From CAZMOK01 sp964567785 (GTDB lineage Bacteria; Bacteroidota; Bacteroidia; Bacteroidales; JAGOPY01), in the NCBI GenBank assembly GCA_964567785.1, contig CAZMOK010000006.1, forward strand, positions 1 through 64,000: 64,000 nucleotides of DNA, written 5' to 3'. The notes under the pieces are model-generated. The model was not told the DNA's origin, ran no database searches, and saw nothing but the letters and a program-made list of their open reading frames with translations. Positions 24,534 to 33,242 of this stretch are shown piece after piece. The position numbers were made by a program, and so were the translations under genes. Positions within the stretch are counted from its first letter, which is position 1. Every line of letters begins with the position of its first letter.

Positions 24534-25688
24534 ATGATCACAGGAAAAGACAACAGGCAAATAATACATCTCGACCTTGACACTTTCTTTGTTTCGGTTG
24601 AGAGGCTGATGAACAGTTCCCTGGCGGGGAAGCCCGTGATCATAGGCGGCACTTCCGACCGCGGCGTGGTGGCAAGCTGCAGTTACGAAGCGCGGAAGTA
24701 CGGGGTACATTCGGCCATGCCCATGAAGACTGCCAGGATGCTTTGCGGCGACGCCCTGATCGTGAGGGGCGACATGGACAATTACTCCCGCTATTCGAAC
24801 GTGGTAACCTCTATCATTGCCGAAGAAGCCCCTTTGTACGAGAAAGCCTCCATAGATGAGCATTACATAGACATTACGGGGATGGAGCGTTTCTTCGGCA
24901 CCCTGAAGTGGACAAAGGAGCTCAGGCAGAAGATCATAAGGAACACGGGCCTGCCTATTTCCTTCGGGTTGTCGGTAAACAAGACCGTTTCGAAGATTGC
25001 CACCGGTGAGGCCAAGCCCAACGGCGAGCTGGAAGTCCCCGGTGAGCTGGTGAAGCCTTTCCTGAACCCTCTCTCCATAAGAAAGATCCCGATGATCGGC
25101 GACAAGGCCTTCAGGCTGCTCCGTTCGATGGGGATCAGCAACATAAAGACCCTGAGCGACATACCTCCCGACATGATCGAGAAGGTACTGGGGAAGAACG
25201 GTATAGTGGTCTGGAAAAAGGCAAACGGTATAGACCCCACCCCTGTTGAGCCCTATTCCGAAAGGAAATCGATAGGATCGGAGACAACTTTCGAGACCGA
25301 CACCATAGACGTGGCAGAGATACGGCGGGTGCTCACGGGCAAGGTCGAAAAGCTGGCCTTTGAGCTGAGGAAAAAGCAGAAGCTTACCTCCTGCATAACC
25401 GTTAAGATCAGGTATTCCAATTTCGACACACATACGCTTCAGCAGCGTATCCCCTACACCTCCTTCGACCACATCCTGATCGGCAAAACGCTGGAGCTCT
25501 TCAACAGGCTCTACCAGCGGCGGATGCTCATCAGGCTGGTGGGAGTGAAACTGAGCCACCTGGTAGGTGGGGTACAGCAGCTCGACATGTTCGAGGACAC
25601 CCCCGAAATGATCAGCCTCTACAACGCTATGGACCGGATAAGGCTCCGGTACGGTAACAAAGCAGTGAGGAGGGCGGTGATCTTTTAG
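24534..25688 (+). CDS. dinB: DNA polymerase IV (Y family, DinB)
   Basis: A 384-residue translesion polymerase. D14 in HLDLDTFF and D108/E109 in ASIDEHYID are the metal ligands; FF at 18-19 includes the steric gate. The little-finger domain follows, and QQLDMF (residues 348-353) is a beta-clamp binding peptide near the C-terminus. It copies damaged DNA at the price of errors. It is divergent from the XRE-S24 repressor and ends 3 bp before the DnaE gene. By eye it is richer in G and C at third codon positions than genes such as padR, which could reflect transfer of the cassette. Confidence 0.96.
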   Translation: MITGKDNRQIIHLDLDTFFVSVERLMNSSLAGKPVIIGGTSDRGVVASCSYEARKYGVHSAMPMKTARMLCGDALIVRGDMDNYSRYSNVVTSIIAEEAPLYEKASIDEHYIDITGMERFFGTLKWTKELRQKIIRNTGLPISFGLSVNKTVSKIATGEAKPNGELEVPGELVKPFLNPLSIRKIPMIGDKAFRLLRSMGISNIKTLSDIPPDMIEKVLGKNGIVVWKKANGIDPTPVEPYSERKSIGSETTFETDTIDVAEIRRVLTGKVEKLAFELRKKQKLTSCITVKIRYSNFDTHTLQQRIPYTSFDHILIGKTLELFNRLYQRRMLIRLVGVKLSHLVGGVQQLDMFEDTPEMISLYNAMDRIRLRYGNKAVRRAVIF

Positions 25689-25691
25689 CAT

Positions 25692-28637
25692 ATGTTCTGG
25701 AACACACATTCATATTACAGCCTGAGGTACGGGACGCTGTCGCCCGAAAAGCTGGTAAAACTGGCTGCAGAGCATGACATAGACGAGCTGGGCCTGACCG
25801 ACATCAACAACTCGAGCGGCATGCCCGATTTTGTGAAGCTTTGCAGGGAGCAAGGCATAAAGCCCATGGGAGGGATCGAGTTCAGGGATGAAAAGAACCG
25901 CTTGCTGTACACCGGCCTTGCCCGTAATAACGAAGGAATGAAGGAAATGAACGAGTTCCTCACAAAGCACAACATCAATGGCACTCCCCTGCCACCCTCC
26001 CCGCCCGGGTTGCAAAACAGTTTTATCATTTATCCTTTCGGGACCGGAACAGAAAAACCCCTCCGGGAAAATGAAAGGATCGGGGTAAGCCCCTGGCAGG
26101 TAAGAAAACTGTTCAGCAAGGAGTACCGCGACAACAGGCGCTCACTGGTAATCCGGCAGCCAGTGACATACCACGGGCAGCAGGGCTACCTGCTTCACCA
26201 GAACCTGCGGGCGATAGACAACAACACCCTGATAAGCAAGCTGGCACCTGGCGACATTGCTTCTCCGGGCGAATCGTTCAGGACCATGCCGGAACTGAAG
26301 GAGATCTTTTCAGATTACCCTGATATTGTTCAGAACACCCGGAAGATGACCGGCATGTGTGGGATCGATTTTGACTTCAAAAGCATCAAGAACAAGAAAA
26401 CATTTACCGGAAGCCGCTACGACGACAGGATATTGCTCGAAAAGCTGGCCATAGACGGGCTGGAATACCGGTACGGTAACGATAACAAGGAGGCCCGTGA
26501 AAGGGTCAGGAAGGAGCTGGAGATCATCGACAGGATGGGTTTTTCAGCTTATTTCCTGATAACCTGGGACATAATCCGATATTCCATGACACGTGGTTAT
26601 TACCATGTGGGCAGAGGTAGCGGCGCCAACAGTGTAGTTGCTTACTGCCTGAAAATCACAGATGTTGACCCGATTGAGTTAAACCTTTACTTTGAAAGGT
26701 TCATCAATCCCCAACGCAGCAGCCCGCCCGATTTTGACATTGATTACTCGTGGGATGAAAGAGACACGGTAACCGATTACATCTTCAAGCGATACGGGCG
26801 CGAGCACACCGCACTGCTGGGCACCATGTCGACCTTCAGGGGCAAGTCGATCTACCGGGAACTGGGAAAAGTTTACGGGTTGCCGAAAAAGGAGATCGAC
26901 AATCTGATAGAGCACCCGGAAGCATCCATAAACAACAACAGCATTACGGCCCGGATCCACGGTATAGCAAAAACAATGGCTGATTTCCCAAACCTTCGGA
27001 GCATTCATGCAGGAGGCGTGCTTATTTCGGAGGAGCCGATAACTTACTACACGGCCCTCGACCTGCCGCCAAAGGGATTCCCGACAACACAATGGGATAT
27101 GTATGTTGCCGAAGACATCGGCTTTGAGAAGCTGGATATCCTGAGTCAGAGAGGTATCGGGCATATCAAGGAATGTACTGATATAATCAGCCGGAACCGT
27201 AGGACAAAAGTTGACATCCACCGGGTGCAGGAGTTCAAGGAAGACCCGAAAGTGCGCAGTCAGCTCAAGCGTGCCGAAACGAACGGCTGTTTTTACATTG
27301 AAAGTCCGGCCATGCGCGGGCTTCTCACAAAACTCCAGTGCGACAACTACCTGACCCTGGTTGCCGCCAGTTCCATCATACGGCCCGGTGTGGCCAAGTC
27401 AGGGATGATGAAGGAATACATCAACCGCTTCCACAATCCCGGGAGCTTTGAATACATCCATCCTGTGATGAAGGAACAACTCGAGGAAACCTATGGGGTG
27501 ATGGTCTACCAGGAAGATGTGCTGAAGATCTGCCATCATTTTGCCGGCCTCGACCTGTCAGACGCCGATGTGCTCAGACGCGCCATGAGCGGGAAATACC
27601 GAAGCAAGAAAGAGTTCAGGAAGATTGTCGACAGGTTTTTCGAGAACTGCAAGGCAAAAGGATACCCTGAGGATATCACCAATGAAGTGTGGCGGCAGGT
27701 GGAGTCTTTTGCGGGGTATTCCTTTTCGAAGGCCCATTCCGCCTCGTATGCCGTTGAAAGCTTCCAGAGCCTCTACCTGAAAGCTTACTTCCCGCTGGAT
27801 TTCATGGTAGCCGTGATCAATAATTTCGGCGGTTTTTACCACACCTGGGTGTATTTCAATGAAGCCGGGAGATGTGGGGGAAAGGTCAGGCTACCCTGCG
27901 TGAACCATAGCGACTATAAGACCAATATTATCGGTGACGAGATCTACACCGGCTTCATCCACATGGCCAACCTTGAAACAACAACAGGAAAGAGCATTCC
28001 CGGGGAGAGGTCACTGAACGGGCCTTTCAGGTCGCTTGAGAACTTTGTGGGCAGGATAAACACCGGGCTTGAACAGCTTATATTGCTGATAAGGATCGGC
28101 GCTTTTCGTTTTACGAAAAAATCAAAGGCCGAATTGTTGTGGGAAGCCCATCTCCTATTGGGCAAAAAAACGGACAATAAGCATTTCAATGCCCTGTTCG
28201 CAGCCCCGGTCAAGAAATACAATCTGCCCCAACTTGAATACCATGCCGTGGAAGACGCCTATGATGAACTGGAACTATTGGGATGGCCGGTGAGCCTCAG
28301 TTACTTCGACCTGCTGAAAACCACTTTCAGGGGTGAGGTCAGGGCAAAAGACCTGGCATCACACGTTGGAAAAACGGTTCGGATGGTAGGCAACCTTGTA
28401 ACCATCAAATATGTAAGGACCGTTAAAAGGGAGATCATGAACTTTGCGGCTTTTCTGGATACAGAAGGCGAATTCTTTGATACGGTTCATTTCCCCGACA
28501 GCCTGAAAAACTATCCTTTCAAGGGGTATGGAGTGTACCTGGTACTTGGCAAAGTAGTCGAGGAATTTGGTTTTCCGAGTGTTGAAGTGTTGAAAATGGC
28601 GAAGCTCGAACTAAAGCCTGACCCCCGTGGAGCCTGA
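25692..28637 (+). CDS. DnaE-type error-prone DNA polymerase III alpha subunit
   Basis: 981 residues, shorter than replicative DnaE (about 1,160). The PHP domain opens NTHSYYSLRYG, losing the first metal His of HVHSxYS, so PHP proofreading activity is doubtful. The polymerase active site is SPPDFDIDYSWDER (D349, D351), preceded by VGRGSGANS. The C-terminus has an OB fold (VGKTVRMVGNLVTIKYVRT) and no obvious terminal clamp or tau-binding region. This matches DnaE2/ImuC-like mutasome polymerases. It is almost contiguous with dinB, so the two are cotranscribed and should act together on lesions. Confidence 0.93.
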   Translation: MFWNTHSYYSLRYGTLSPEKLVKLAAEHDIDELGLTDINNSSGMPDFVKLCREQGIKPMGGIEFRDEKNRLLYTGLARNNEGMKEMNEFLTKHNINGTPLPPSPPGLQNSFIIYPFGTGTEKPLRENERIGVSPWQVRKLFSKEYRDNRRSLVIRQPVTYHGQQGYLLHQNLRAIDNNTLISKLAPGDIASPGESFRTMPELKEIFSDYPDIVQNTRKMTGMCGIDFDFKSIKNKKTFTGSRYDDRILLEKLAIDGLEYRYGNDNKEARERVRKELEIIDRMGFSAYFLITWDIIRYSMTRGYYHVGRGSGANSVVAYCLKITDVDPIELNLYFERFINPQRSSPPDFDIDYSWDERDTVTDYIFKRYGREHTALLGTMSTFRGKSIYRELGKVYGLPKKEIDNLIEHPEASINNNSITARIHGIAKTMADFPNLRSIHAGGVLISEEPITYYTALDLPPKGFPTTQWDMYVAEDIGFEKLDILSQRGIGHIKECTDIISRNRRTKVDIHRVQEFKEDPKVRSQLKRAETNGCFYIESPAMRGLLTKLQCDNYLTLVAASSIIRPGVAKSGMMKEYINRFHNPGSFEYIHPVMKEQLEETYGVMVYQEDVLKICHHFAGLDLSDADVLRRAMSGKYRSKKEFRKIVDRFFENCKAKGYPEDITNEVWRQVESFAGYSFSKAHSASYAVESFQSLYLKAYFPLDFMVAVINNFGGFYHTWVYFNEAGRCGGKVRLPCVNHSDYKTNIIGDEIYTGFIHMANLETTTGKSIPGERSLNGPFRSLENFVGRINTGLEQLILLIRIGAFRFTKKSKAELLWEAHLLLGKKTDNKHFNALFAAPVKKYNLPQLEYHAVEDAYDELELLGWPVSLSYFDLLKTTFRGEVRAKDLASHVGKTVRMVGNLVTIKYVRTVKREIMNFAAFLDTEGEFFDTVHFPDSLKNYPFKGYGVYLVLGKVVEEFGFPSVEVLKMAKLELKPDPRGA

Positions 28638-28655
28638 GGGTCCAGAAAGATGTGA

Positions 28656-29480
28656 TCAATTAAGGTCGATCTCGAAGAAGTCACCCTCTTCCCTGTTCCT
28701 TTTGTTGGCCCCCATACCTTGCAGCTTCACATCATCGCTCCTGGAAATGTCCTTTTCGGCAACCAGTCGCTGACCTGTCGGCTTAATAAGCTCTTTACCA
28801 TCGGCCCTGGGGTTTTTGATGCTGTCGGAAATCGGGTAAGCATTCATTCTTTCAGCAGGAAAAGGTTGAAGTAATTTTGTAATATCGGTAAGCGGCATAT
28901 CACCCTTAAGCCATGATTTCTCGGCTTTCCTTGATAATATTACCGGGGAACGGTGATGAGGCAGCTTTTGGAGCAGTTCATTTGCGACAGTTGTAATAAT
29001 AGAAAATGATTTTAGGATCTCCCCTGTTTCCTTGTTAACCCAGGTGTCCCATATCCCTGCAAAGGAAAATGGCCTTTCTTTGTCTTTAAGATAAACAAGG
29101 AAAGGCTTGCTGAGCTTTTCTTTTGTAGTTCCTTCGATGAATGCATCGGCGGGGACCAGACATCTTTGGGAACGGATGGCCTTCCTGAAAGAAGGCTTTT
29201 TGATGATGCCTTTTGCACCGTTGTATCCGGGGTCATTGTCCTTGTTATGGTCGCCCTCTGACCTGGCATTGAACAGGTACATTGGTTTTTTGGCCCAGAA
29301 AGGTGTCATCCCGAATCGAAGAAGACTTAACTCCTGAGGGTTCTCATTTGTTATGACAGGTGCAAACTGACCCGGTGATATATTATAGCTCGGCCTGTAA
29401 TCGAATAGCTCAGGTGCCTTCACGTTGAACCTTTTTTCGATCTCCCCAAGTTTCTGGACCAGTATGTACCTGCCACACAT
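28656..29480 (-). CDS. SRAP-family (YedK/HMCES) abasic-site peptidase-like protein
   Basis: MCGRY places catalytic Cys2 at the N-terminus after Met removal. YNISPGQFAPVI, LRFGMTPFWAKK, NARSE, RCLVPADAFIEG (active-site Glu) and KLPHHRSPVIL (His) are all present. SRAP proteins form a stable thiazolidine crosslink to abasic sites in single-stranded DNA and protect them from error-prone bypass. The 274 residues include a charged C-terminal extension of about 50 residues. It is convergent with the DnaE gene (18-bp gap) and 6 bp downstream of the DUF6599 gene, so it may be transcribed from the DUF362 promoter. Confidence 0.94.
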   Translation of the reverse strand: MCGRYILVQKLGEIEKRFNVKAPELFDYRPSYNISPGQFAPVITNENPQELSLLRFGMTPFWAKKPMYLFNARSEGDHNKDNDPGYNGAKGIIKKPSFRKAIRSQRCLVPADAFIEGTTKEKLSKPFLVYLKDKERPFSFAGIWDTWVNKETGEILKSFSIITTVANELLQKLPHHRSPVILSRKAEKSWLKGDMPLTDITKLLQPFPAERMNAYPISDSIKNPRADGKELIKPTGQRLVAEKDISRSDDVKLQGMGANKRNREEGDFFEIDLN

Positions 29481-29486
29481 TGCTTT

Positions 29487-30380
29487 TTAAATCTTAAGTT
29501 GTGAAAGTATTTCGTAAGGAAGGTAGTCCCATTCAGGGTCATCCATGATTATGGTAACGATAATACCTTCCCTGATTGTAACAAAGATACCCTTCCCCCT
29601 TCTATCAAGCATTTCAAAATGATCTTCGAAGGAAGTGAAAGCAGAGAACCTTGTATGCCCGCTGAATATTGAGGTCAACTGTTCATAGACTTCATCGGCT
29701 TTGCCATTTTCCCGGTAGGAGAACAAGATAACCTTATGGTCACCGTAATCGGCTGAGGCACCTTTATGTACCTCGAAATGATCGCGGTAATCAAAATGAT
29801 AGATATTTGAGAGGCCTATATTCCCTTCAAAGTACTTTATTGCCAGCAGGCCTTCATCAGGCAGGTAACCGGAAATCTGAGGCACAGAACCCTCACCCTT
29901 TAGTTTTTCGTCAAATATCTCTGCCAGGTGAATTGCATCGGCCCGGACTTCTTCATCTGGATTTTCAATGGTTATGATACAAAAGTATTTTCCTTTCCAG
30001 AAACCCAGGTAACTGTCAGAAACATACCCTTTATCAACTGTCTCAAGGGTTTTTGCATCTTTAGGGAGATATTTCAGGTAGATACCATAGGCTGCATGGT
30101 CGTCTTCCATCTCATATACTTCAGCCCGTATTCTCTGGTCCTGGTTGTTGACATACTTGTACAGGACAACATTCTGAAATCCGTATTCAAAGAACAGGTC
30201 GGCCCCTCCGTTGATGAGGATGAAAAGGTCGTCACCCTCATAGACTTTTGGAGGTTCAACTTCGGCCCATTCACTCAATACCGGGTCTGGCTCCAGTTCA
30301 ATATTGATCTCGTATGATTGGGCTGACATGCCTATTGTAAAGAGAATAAATGAAATTACCGTAAGATATTTCCAGGTCAT
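29487..30380 (-). CDS. DUF6599-like exported protein
   Basis: A signal peptide of about 20 residues ending GMSAQ is followed by a 275-residue soluble domain with DDLFILINGGADLFFEYGF and AEVYEMEDDHAAYGIY, which I associate with the DUF6599 family. Function unknown; members often lie beside DUF362 or iron-sulfur proteins. Its start overlaps the stop of the DUF362 gene in ATGA, so the two are translationally coupled, and both are exported. Confidence 0.75.
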   Translation of the reverse strand: MTWKYLTVISFILFTIGMSAQSYEINIELEPDPVLSEWAEVEPPKVYEGDDLFILINGGADLFFEYGFQNVVLYKYVNNQDQRIRAEVYEMEDDHAAYGIYLKYLPKDAKTLETVDKGYVSDSYLGFWKGKYFCIITIENPDEEVRADAIHLAEIFDEKLKGEGSVPQISGYLPDEGLLAIKYFEGNIGLSNIYHFDYRDHFEVHKGASADYGDHKVILFSYRENGKADEVYEQLTSIFSGHTRFSAFTSFEDHFEMLDRRGKGIFVTIREGIIVTIIMDDPEWDYLPYEILSQLKI

Positions 30381-31324
30381 GATCCGATTACTTTTTCAAT
30401 CGCTAAGTTACTTATGTCCATCGATCCCACTCCAATATCATGGGCCTTTACTATCGAAATAATGTCTTGCGGTGTATACCCGACATACTCGCAGGCCAAT
30501 ACATCCATAGCCACCGGATCGGTTCCTGCGAGGACATGGTCGAACCTGTTCATTTCCCCCGGTCCGTTTGGTCCGTTGGTTATTATCATCTCACTGGCAT
30601 CCATTACCACAAGATCCGGTTTGCGGACTAAATTTAGTTCAGCGATGCACTGCCCCAGGTATTCCGGGTTGTTTCTTTCGCCTGAACCCAGGTGGTATTC
30701 CACATTGGAGGCCCTTGTCTGGATCCCCATCATATTTTTTAGCGAAGCTGTGATGAAAGTGGTTGCATGATGCTTGGCAATGGGAATGTTTATGAACACA
30801 TCACAATCGAGTACAGCCCTGATCACTTCAATATTCTTGATTATTTCTGCTCCTTCTACTTTTTTCAGGGTAGTAAAGTCCTGTTCGTTGTATTCTGCAG
30901 GGAATTTATTTGACTGGACCACCTCCAACTGTTGCGTTAACTCTGATTTTTGAGGCCCTTTTTCTGTGCGCTGCCAATAATTATCAGGAATTGTTTGTAG
31001 AAGGGTTATTTCTTTTGCCCCGGCATTGTAGCATTCCTCAATAACTGCCAGGGGTATATCGGGATTCACATAGGCACCTTTTGTTTCAAAGCTCGCATTG
31101 ATCAGCAGCCCGACAACATCGTTTTCAGACACAAAACGTCTTATTCCTCCGAGGTGGTTAACAGCATCAATTGTATTTTTGAAGAAGTCAGTGCCCTCAA
31201 CTATGGAAATATCGGGTGTGGCTGGGGTTTGTTGGGAGTAAACCCATTTAGGGATTCCTGAAAGAGTCGTGAAGGCAGCGGCACTGACAAAGCTACCTTT
31301 TCTAATAAAATCACGTCTTTTCAT
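30377..31324 (-). CDS. DUF362 protein with Tat-type signal
   Basis: MKRRDFIRKGSFVSAAAF is a twin-arginine-like signal, suggesting export in folded form, often with a cofactor. The DUF362 domain follows, with NIPIAKHHATTFITASLKN (residues about 185-205), MGIQTR and DAVAMDVLACEY-type C-terminal sequence (seen as DPVAMDVLACEYVG). DUF362 members are linked to iron-sulfur or redox proteins; the only Cys residues here are isolated (C88, C175, C225 region), so no cluster motif is evident. It is the first gene of a DUF362-DUF6599-SRAP run. Confidence 0.8.
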   Translation of the reverse strand: MKRRDFIRKGSFVSAAAFTTLSGIPKWVYSQQTPATPDISIVEGTDFFKNTIDAVNHLGGIRRFVSENDVVGLLINASFETKGAYVNPDIPLAVIEECYNAGAKEITLLQTIPDNYWQRTEKGPQKSELTQQLEVVQSNKFPAEYNEQDFTTLKKVEGAEIIKNIEVIRAVLDCDVFINIPIAKHHATTFITASLKNMMGIQTRASNVEYHLGSGERNNPEYLGQCIAELNLVRKPDLVVMDASEMIITNGPNGPGEMNRFDHVLAGTDPVAMDVLACEYVGYTPQDIISIVKAHDIGVGSMDISNLAIEKVIGS

Positions 31325-31398
31325 TTGGCTTGTTTGTGGTTTAGTGAGATGATAAATTTAAAGAATAAATAACAGGTAAATGAGTGAACCTAATAAAG

Positions 31399-31426
31399 AA
31401 TGCCATCCGGTTAACGAGATGGCATT
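31399..31426 (-). terminator. Hairpin after the SRPBCC gene
   Basis: AATGCCATC pairs perfectly with GATGGCATT around a 10-nt loop, 22 bp past the SRPBCC stop. On the minus strand it is followed by a weak T-rich stretch (CTTTATT), so it is a candidate intrinsic terminator. Confidence 0.5.
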
Positions 31427-31447
31427 ATGAGATAACATTCAAAATTA

Positions 31448-32440
31448 TCAATCATATAGAAAATAAATATCGGTACGCCATTTGGCGGTATCAGGTTCCA
31501 TTGTTGGATCAGTCATATATATTTCAAGGGGGCCTCCTTTCATAGTGAGCCCGTGTTCCATAAGATACTCATCCATAGCCACATAAAGACCTTCAGATGC
31601 GTCATAGGCCCCATAGTGTATTCCTTTTATAGCCTTCTTTTCAGGGAACATTTTCATATTTACATTTCCTTTTACTTTAATCTTTTCATTAACCGGAATG
31701 CCTGCTTCAAAGGCAGCAAACTGTTGCTCTTCATCCCACACTAAATAACTGGTAAAGGGCATTCCTGTCATTGCAAGGCCTCGTTTGCGGATTACATCAG
31801 ACAGTTTTCCATACATTTCGGCCATTTTCGGTCCAATCTGGTCCCAGGAACATGAATCCACAATAGTTAGTGCAATCATTTCCGGGGTGGTTGTTTTTTC
31901 AATTGCCGGAGGGTTAGGTATAGACTCTGTAACTTCTTTAAGATTTTCCAGCCCTTCATTGAACATATCCTGCATCATTCCTTTCAGGAAGAAAAATATG
32001 ACCCTTTCAAAGGGATAGGATGTTTCTGACTCCATCCCCCATTTTACCAGAGTACCACCGTCTTTTTCCTCAAATGTGAAATAGCTTGTGCTTTCGCTCT
32101 GTTCATAGATATCGAGTTCGGTTCTGATCAGCTCATAGGGCACACTTTCGGTGATGGTTTGTTTTCCATTGCCTTGTGTTTCACTTGTCCAGGTATGAAT
32201 AGCTCCTTCGCCAAGTTTAGGCCCACCATATTCAGATTTCATGTCAGGATCCGCCATTTCCCATGGTGACCATGCTGACCAGTTTTGGAAGTTATTCACT
32301 TGTTTGAATACAAGAGAGGGAGGCTTGTTGATGGTTTTACTGGCTTCGACCTCGAACTGTTTAGGTATCAGGGCAGCTCCAATCAGGAACAGAGCTATCA
32401 CTATAAGCAGGATAAATCCAATAATTTTAAGTGCTTTCAT
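31448..32440 (-). CDS. SRPBCC domain plus GyrI-like effector-binding domain
   Basis: One N-terminal transmembrane helix (residues 5-25) is followed by an SRPBCC/polyketide-cyclase domain (residues about 30-165: NKPPSLVFKQVNNFQNWSAW, TSETQGNGKQTI) and a GyrI-like/AraC effector-binding domain (about 170-330: ALTIVDSCSWDQIGP, GIHYGAYDASEGLYVAMDEY, EIYMTDP). Both domains bind small hydrophobic ligands. The helix would anchor them at the membrane. No enzyme motif is seen; ligand unknown. Confidence 0.82.
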   Translation of the reverse strand: MKALKIIGFILLIVIALFLIGAALIPKQFEVEASKTINKPPSLVFKQVNNFQNWSAWSPWEMADPDMKSEYGGPKLGEGAIHTWTSETQGNGKQTITESVPYELIRTELDIYEQSESTSYFTFEEKDGGTLVKWGMESETSYPFERVIFFFLKGMMQDMFNEGLENLKEVTESIPNPPAIEKTTTPEMIALTIVDSCSWDQIGPKMAEMYGKLSDVIRKRGLAMTGMPFTSYLVWDEEQQFAAFEAGIPVNEKIKVKGNVNMKMFPEKKAIKGIHYGAYDASEGLYVAMDEYLMEHGLTMKGGPLEIYMTDPTMEPDTAKWRTDIYFLYD

Positions 32441-32508
32441 AGTTTGTTTTGTTGAGGGGTTTTGATTTGGATGTAAATATACGTTAAGGAGAAAGGGATT
32501 TCAAGTAA

Positions 32509-32536
32509 GGTTGCCAACTTTATAGGGTTGGCAACC
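32509..32536. repeat. Left terminal hairpin of the RAYT unit
   Basis: GGTTGCCAACT and GGTTGGCAACC form an 11-bp stem with one mismatch around TTATAG. It is the inverted copy of the hairpin at 33115-33142. The transposase stop codon (TAA on the minus strand) lies in the loop, and the arm encodes the final residues GLPTL. Confidence 0.8.
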
Positions 32537-33101
32537 CAGAATCAAATTCTGGTTCAAAATATTTCAATTGTTCCTTCATAACATTGTGATAGGATTTGAA
32601 ATCATCAATACTACCAAATATTTTAAATAGCTCATTTCTAGCAAGTTTAGATCTACCTCGTTTTATTAAAGTTTGATACGAACTATATTTATATTGCCTA
32701 AAATCTTCAATAAACCCATCCTTTTCAGGATTATAGTGAATATAAAAGACAAGTCTTTTCAAATATCTATTGGTGTTGATTTCTTTTCTTCGGAAATGCT
32801 TTCTAAAAAGGCTTCCAGATCTATTTTCCTGCTTATTTATTCCTAAGGCAAAACCCTGAAACATTTTCCTGAACTGCTCTGATGCTCCAGGTTTGAGTAT
32901 TTTAACCAATAAATGAAAATGATTTGGCATCAAACAATATGAATAGGTTTTGGTATATCCAAATAAATACTCCTCATATCTTCTAATAAAGAAATTATAG
33001 TTGGCAGGCCGATAAAAAAGCCTTTCCTTGTTGTTTCCTTGATTATAAATATGGTAATACTTTCCTTCCTTTAATGGCGATATGATAGTAGCTGTAGGCA
33101 T
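32520..33101 (-). CDS. RAYT-like Y1 (IS200-type) transposase
   Basis: A 193-residue HUH tyrosine transposase of the REP-associated (RAYT) group. GKYYHIYNQGNNK opens the Y1 fold, CLMPNHFHLLV holds the HUH metal-binding pair, and FYIHYNPEKDGFIEDF contains the catalytic Tyr, followed by YKYSSY. RAYTs nick single-stranded DNA at hairpin-forming REP sequences. It is more AT-rich than its neighbours and bounded by mirror hairpins, so it forms a unit of about 634 bp inserted downstream of rplT. The reading frame is intact. Confidence 0.9.
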   Translation of the reverse strand: MPTATIISPLKEGKYYHIYNQGNNKERLFYRPANYNFFIRRYEEYLFGYTKTYSYCLMPNHFHLLVKILKPGASEQFRKMFQGFALGINKQENRSGSLFRKHFRRKEINTNRYLKRLVFYIHYNPEKDGFIEDFRQYKYSSYQTLIKRGRSKLARNELFKIFGSIDDFKSYHNVMKEQLKYFEPEFDSGLPTL

Positions 33102-33114
33102 ATCAAGTCTTTAG

Positions 33115-33142
33115 GGTTGCCAACCCTATAAGGTTGGCAACC
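33115..33142. repeat. Right terminal hairpin of the RAYT unit
   Basis: GGTTGCCAACC and GGTTGGCAACC form a perfect 11-bp stem around CTATAA, 13 bp upstream of the transposase ATG. The loop is the reverse complement of the left hairpin loop TTATAG. Confidence 0.8.
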
Positions 33143-33183
33143 GGTATTAATCGAGAAACTCTCAAAAAATACCCCCTCCTTCC

Positions 33184-33217
33184 CAAAAAAAAAGCCATCC
33201 CCTCTCGGAAATGGCTT
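33184..33217 (-). terminator. Rho-independent terminator of the thrS-rplT operon
   Basis: On the minus strand AAGCCAT pairs with ATGGCTT across a 12-nt loop and is followed by a run of at least seven T. It lies 26 bp past the rplT stop. Confidence 0.8.
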
Positions 33218-33242
33218 AAAATCAACATTATAAAAAGTAAAA

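Larger units (their letters stand above)
32509..33142. mobile_element. RAYT unit bounded by inverted hairpins
   Basis: The unit contains a single transposase gene between two nearly identical hairpins (32509-32536 and 33115-33142) that are reverse complements of each other with one mismatch. No target-site duplication can be recognised, as expected for single-strand transposition. It lies between the rplT terminator and the SRPBCC gene and interrupts nothing. Confidence 0.65.

Noticed and set aside
24519..25709. Open frame of 396 codons antisense to dinB
   Set aside because: It mirrors the GC-rich dinB coding sequence, has His/Gly/Leu-rich nonsense composition and no recognisable domain, whereas dinB on the other strand is unambiguous.
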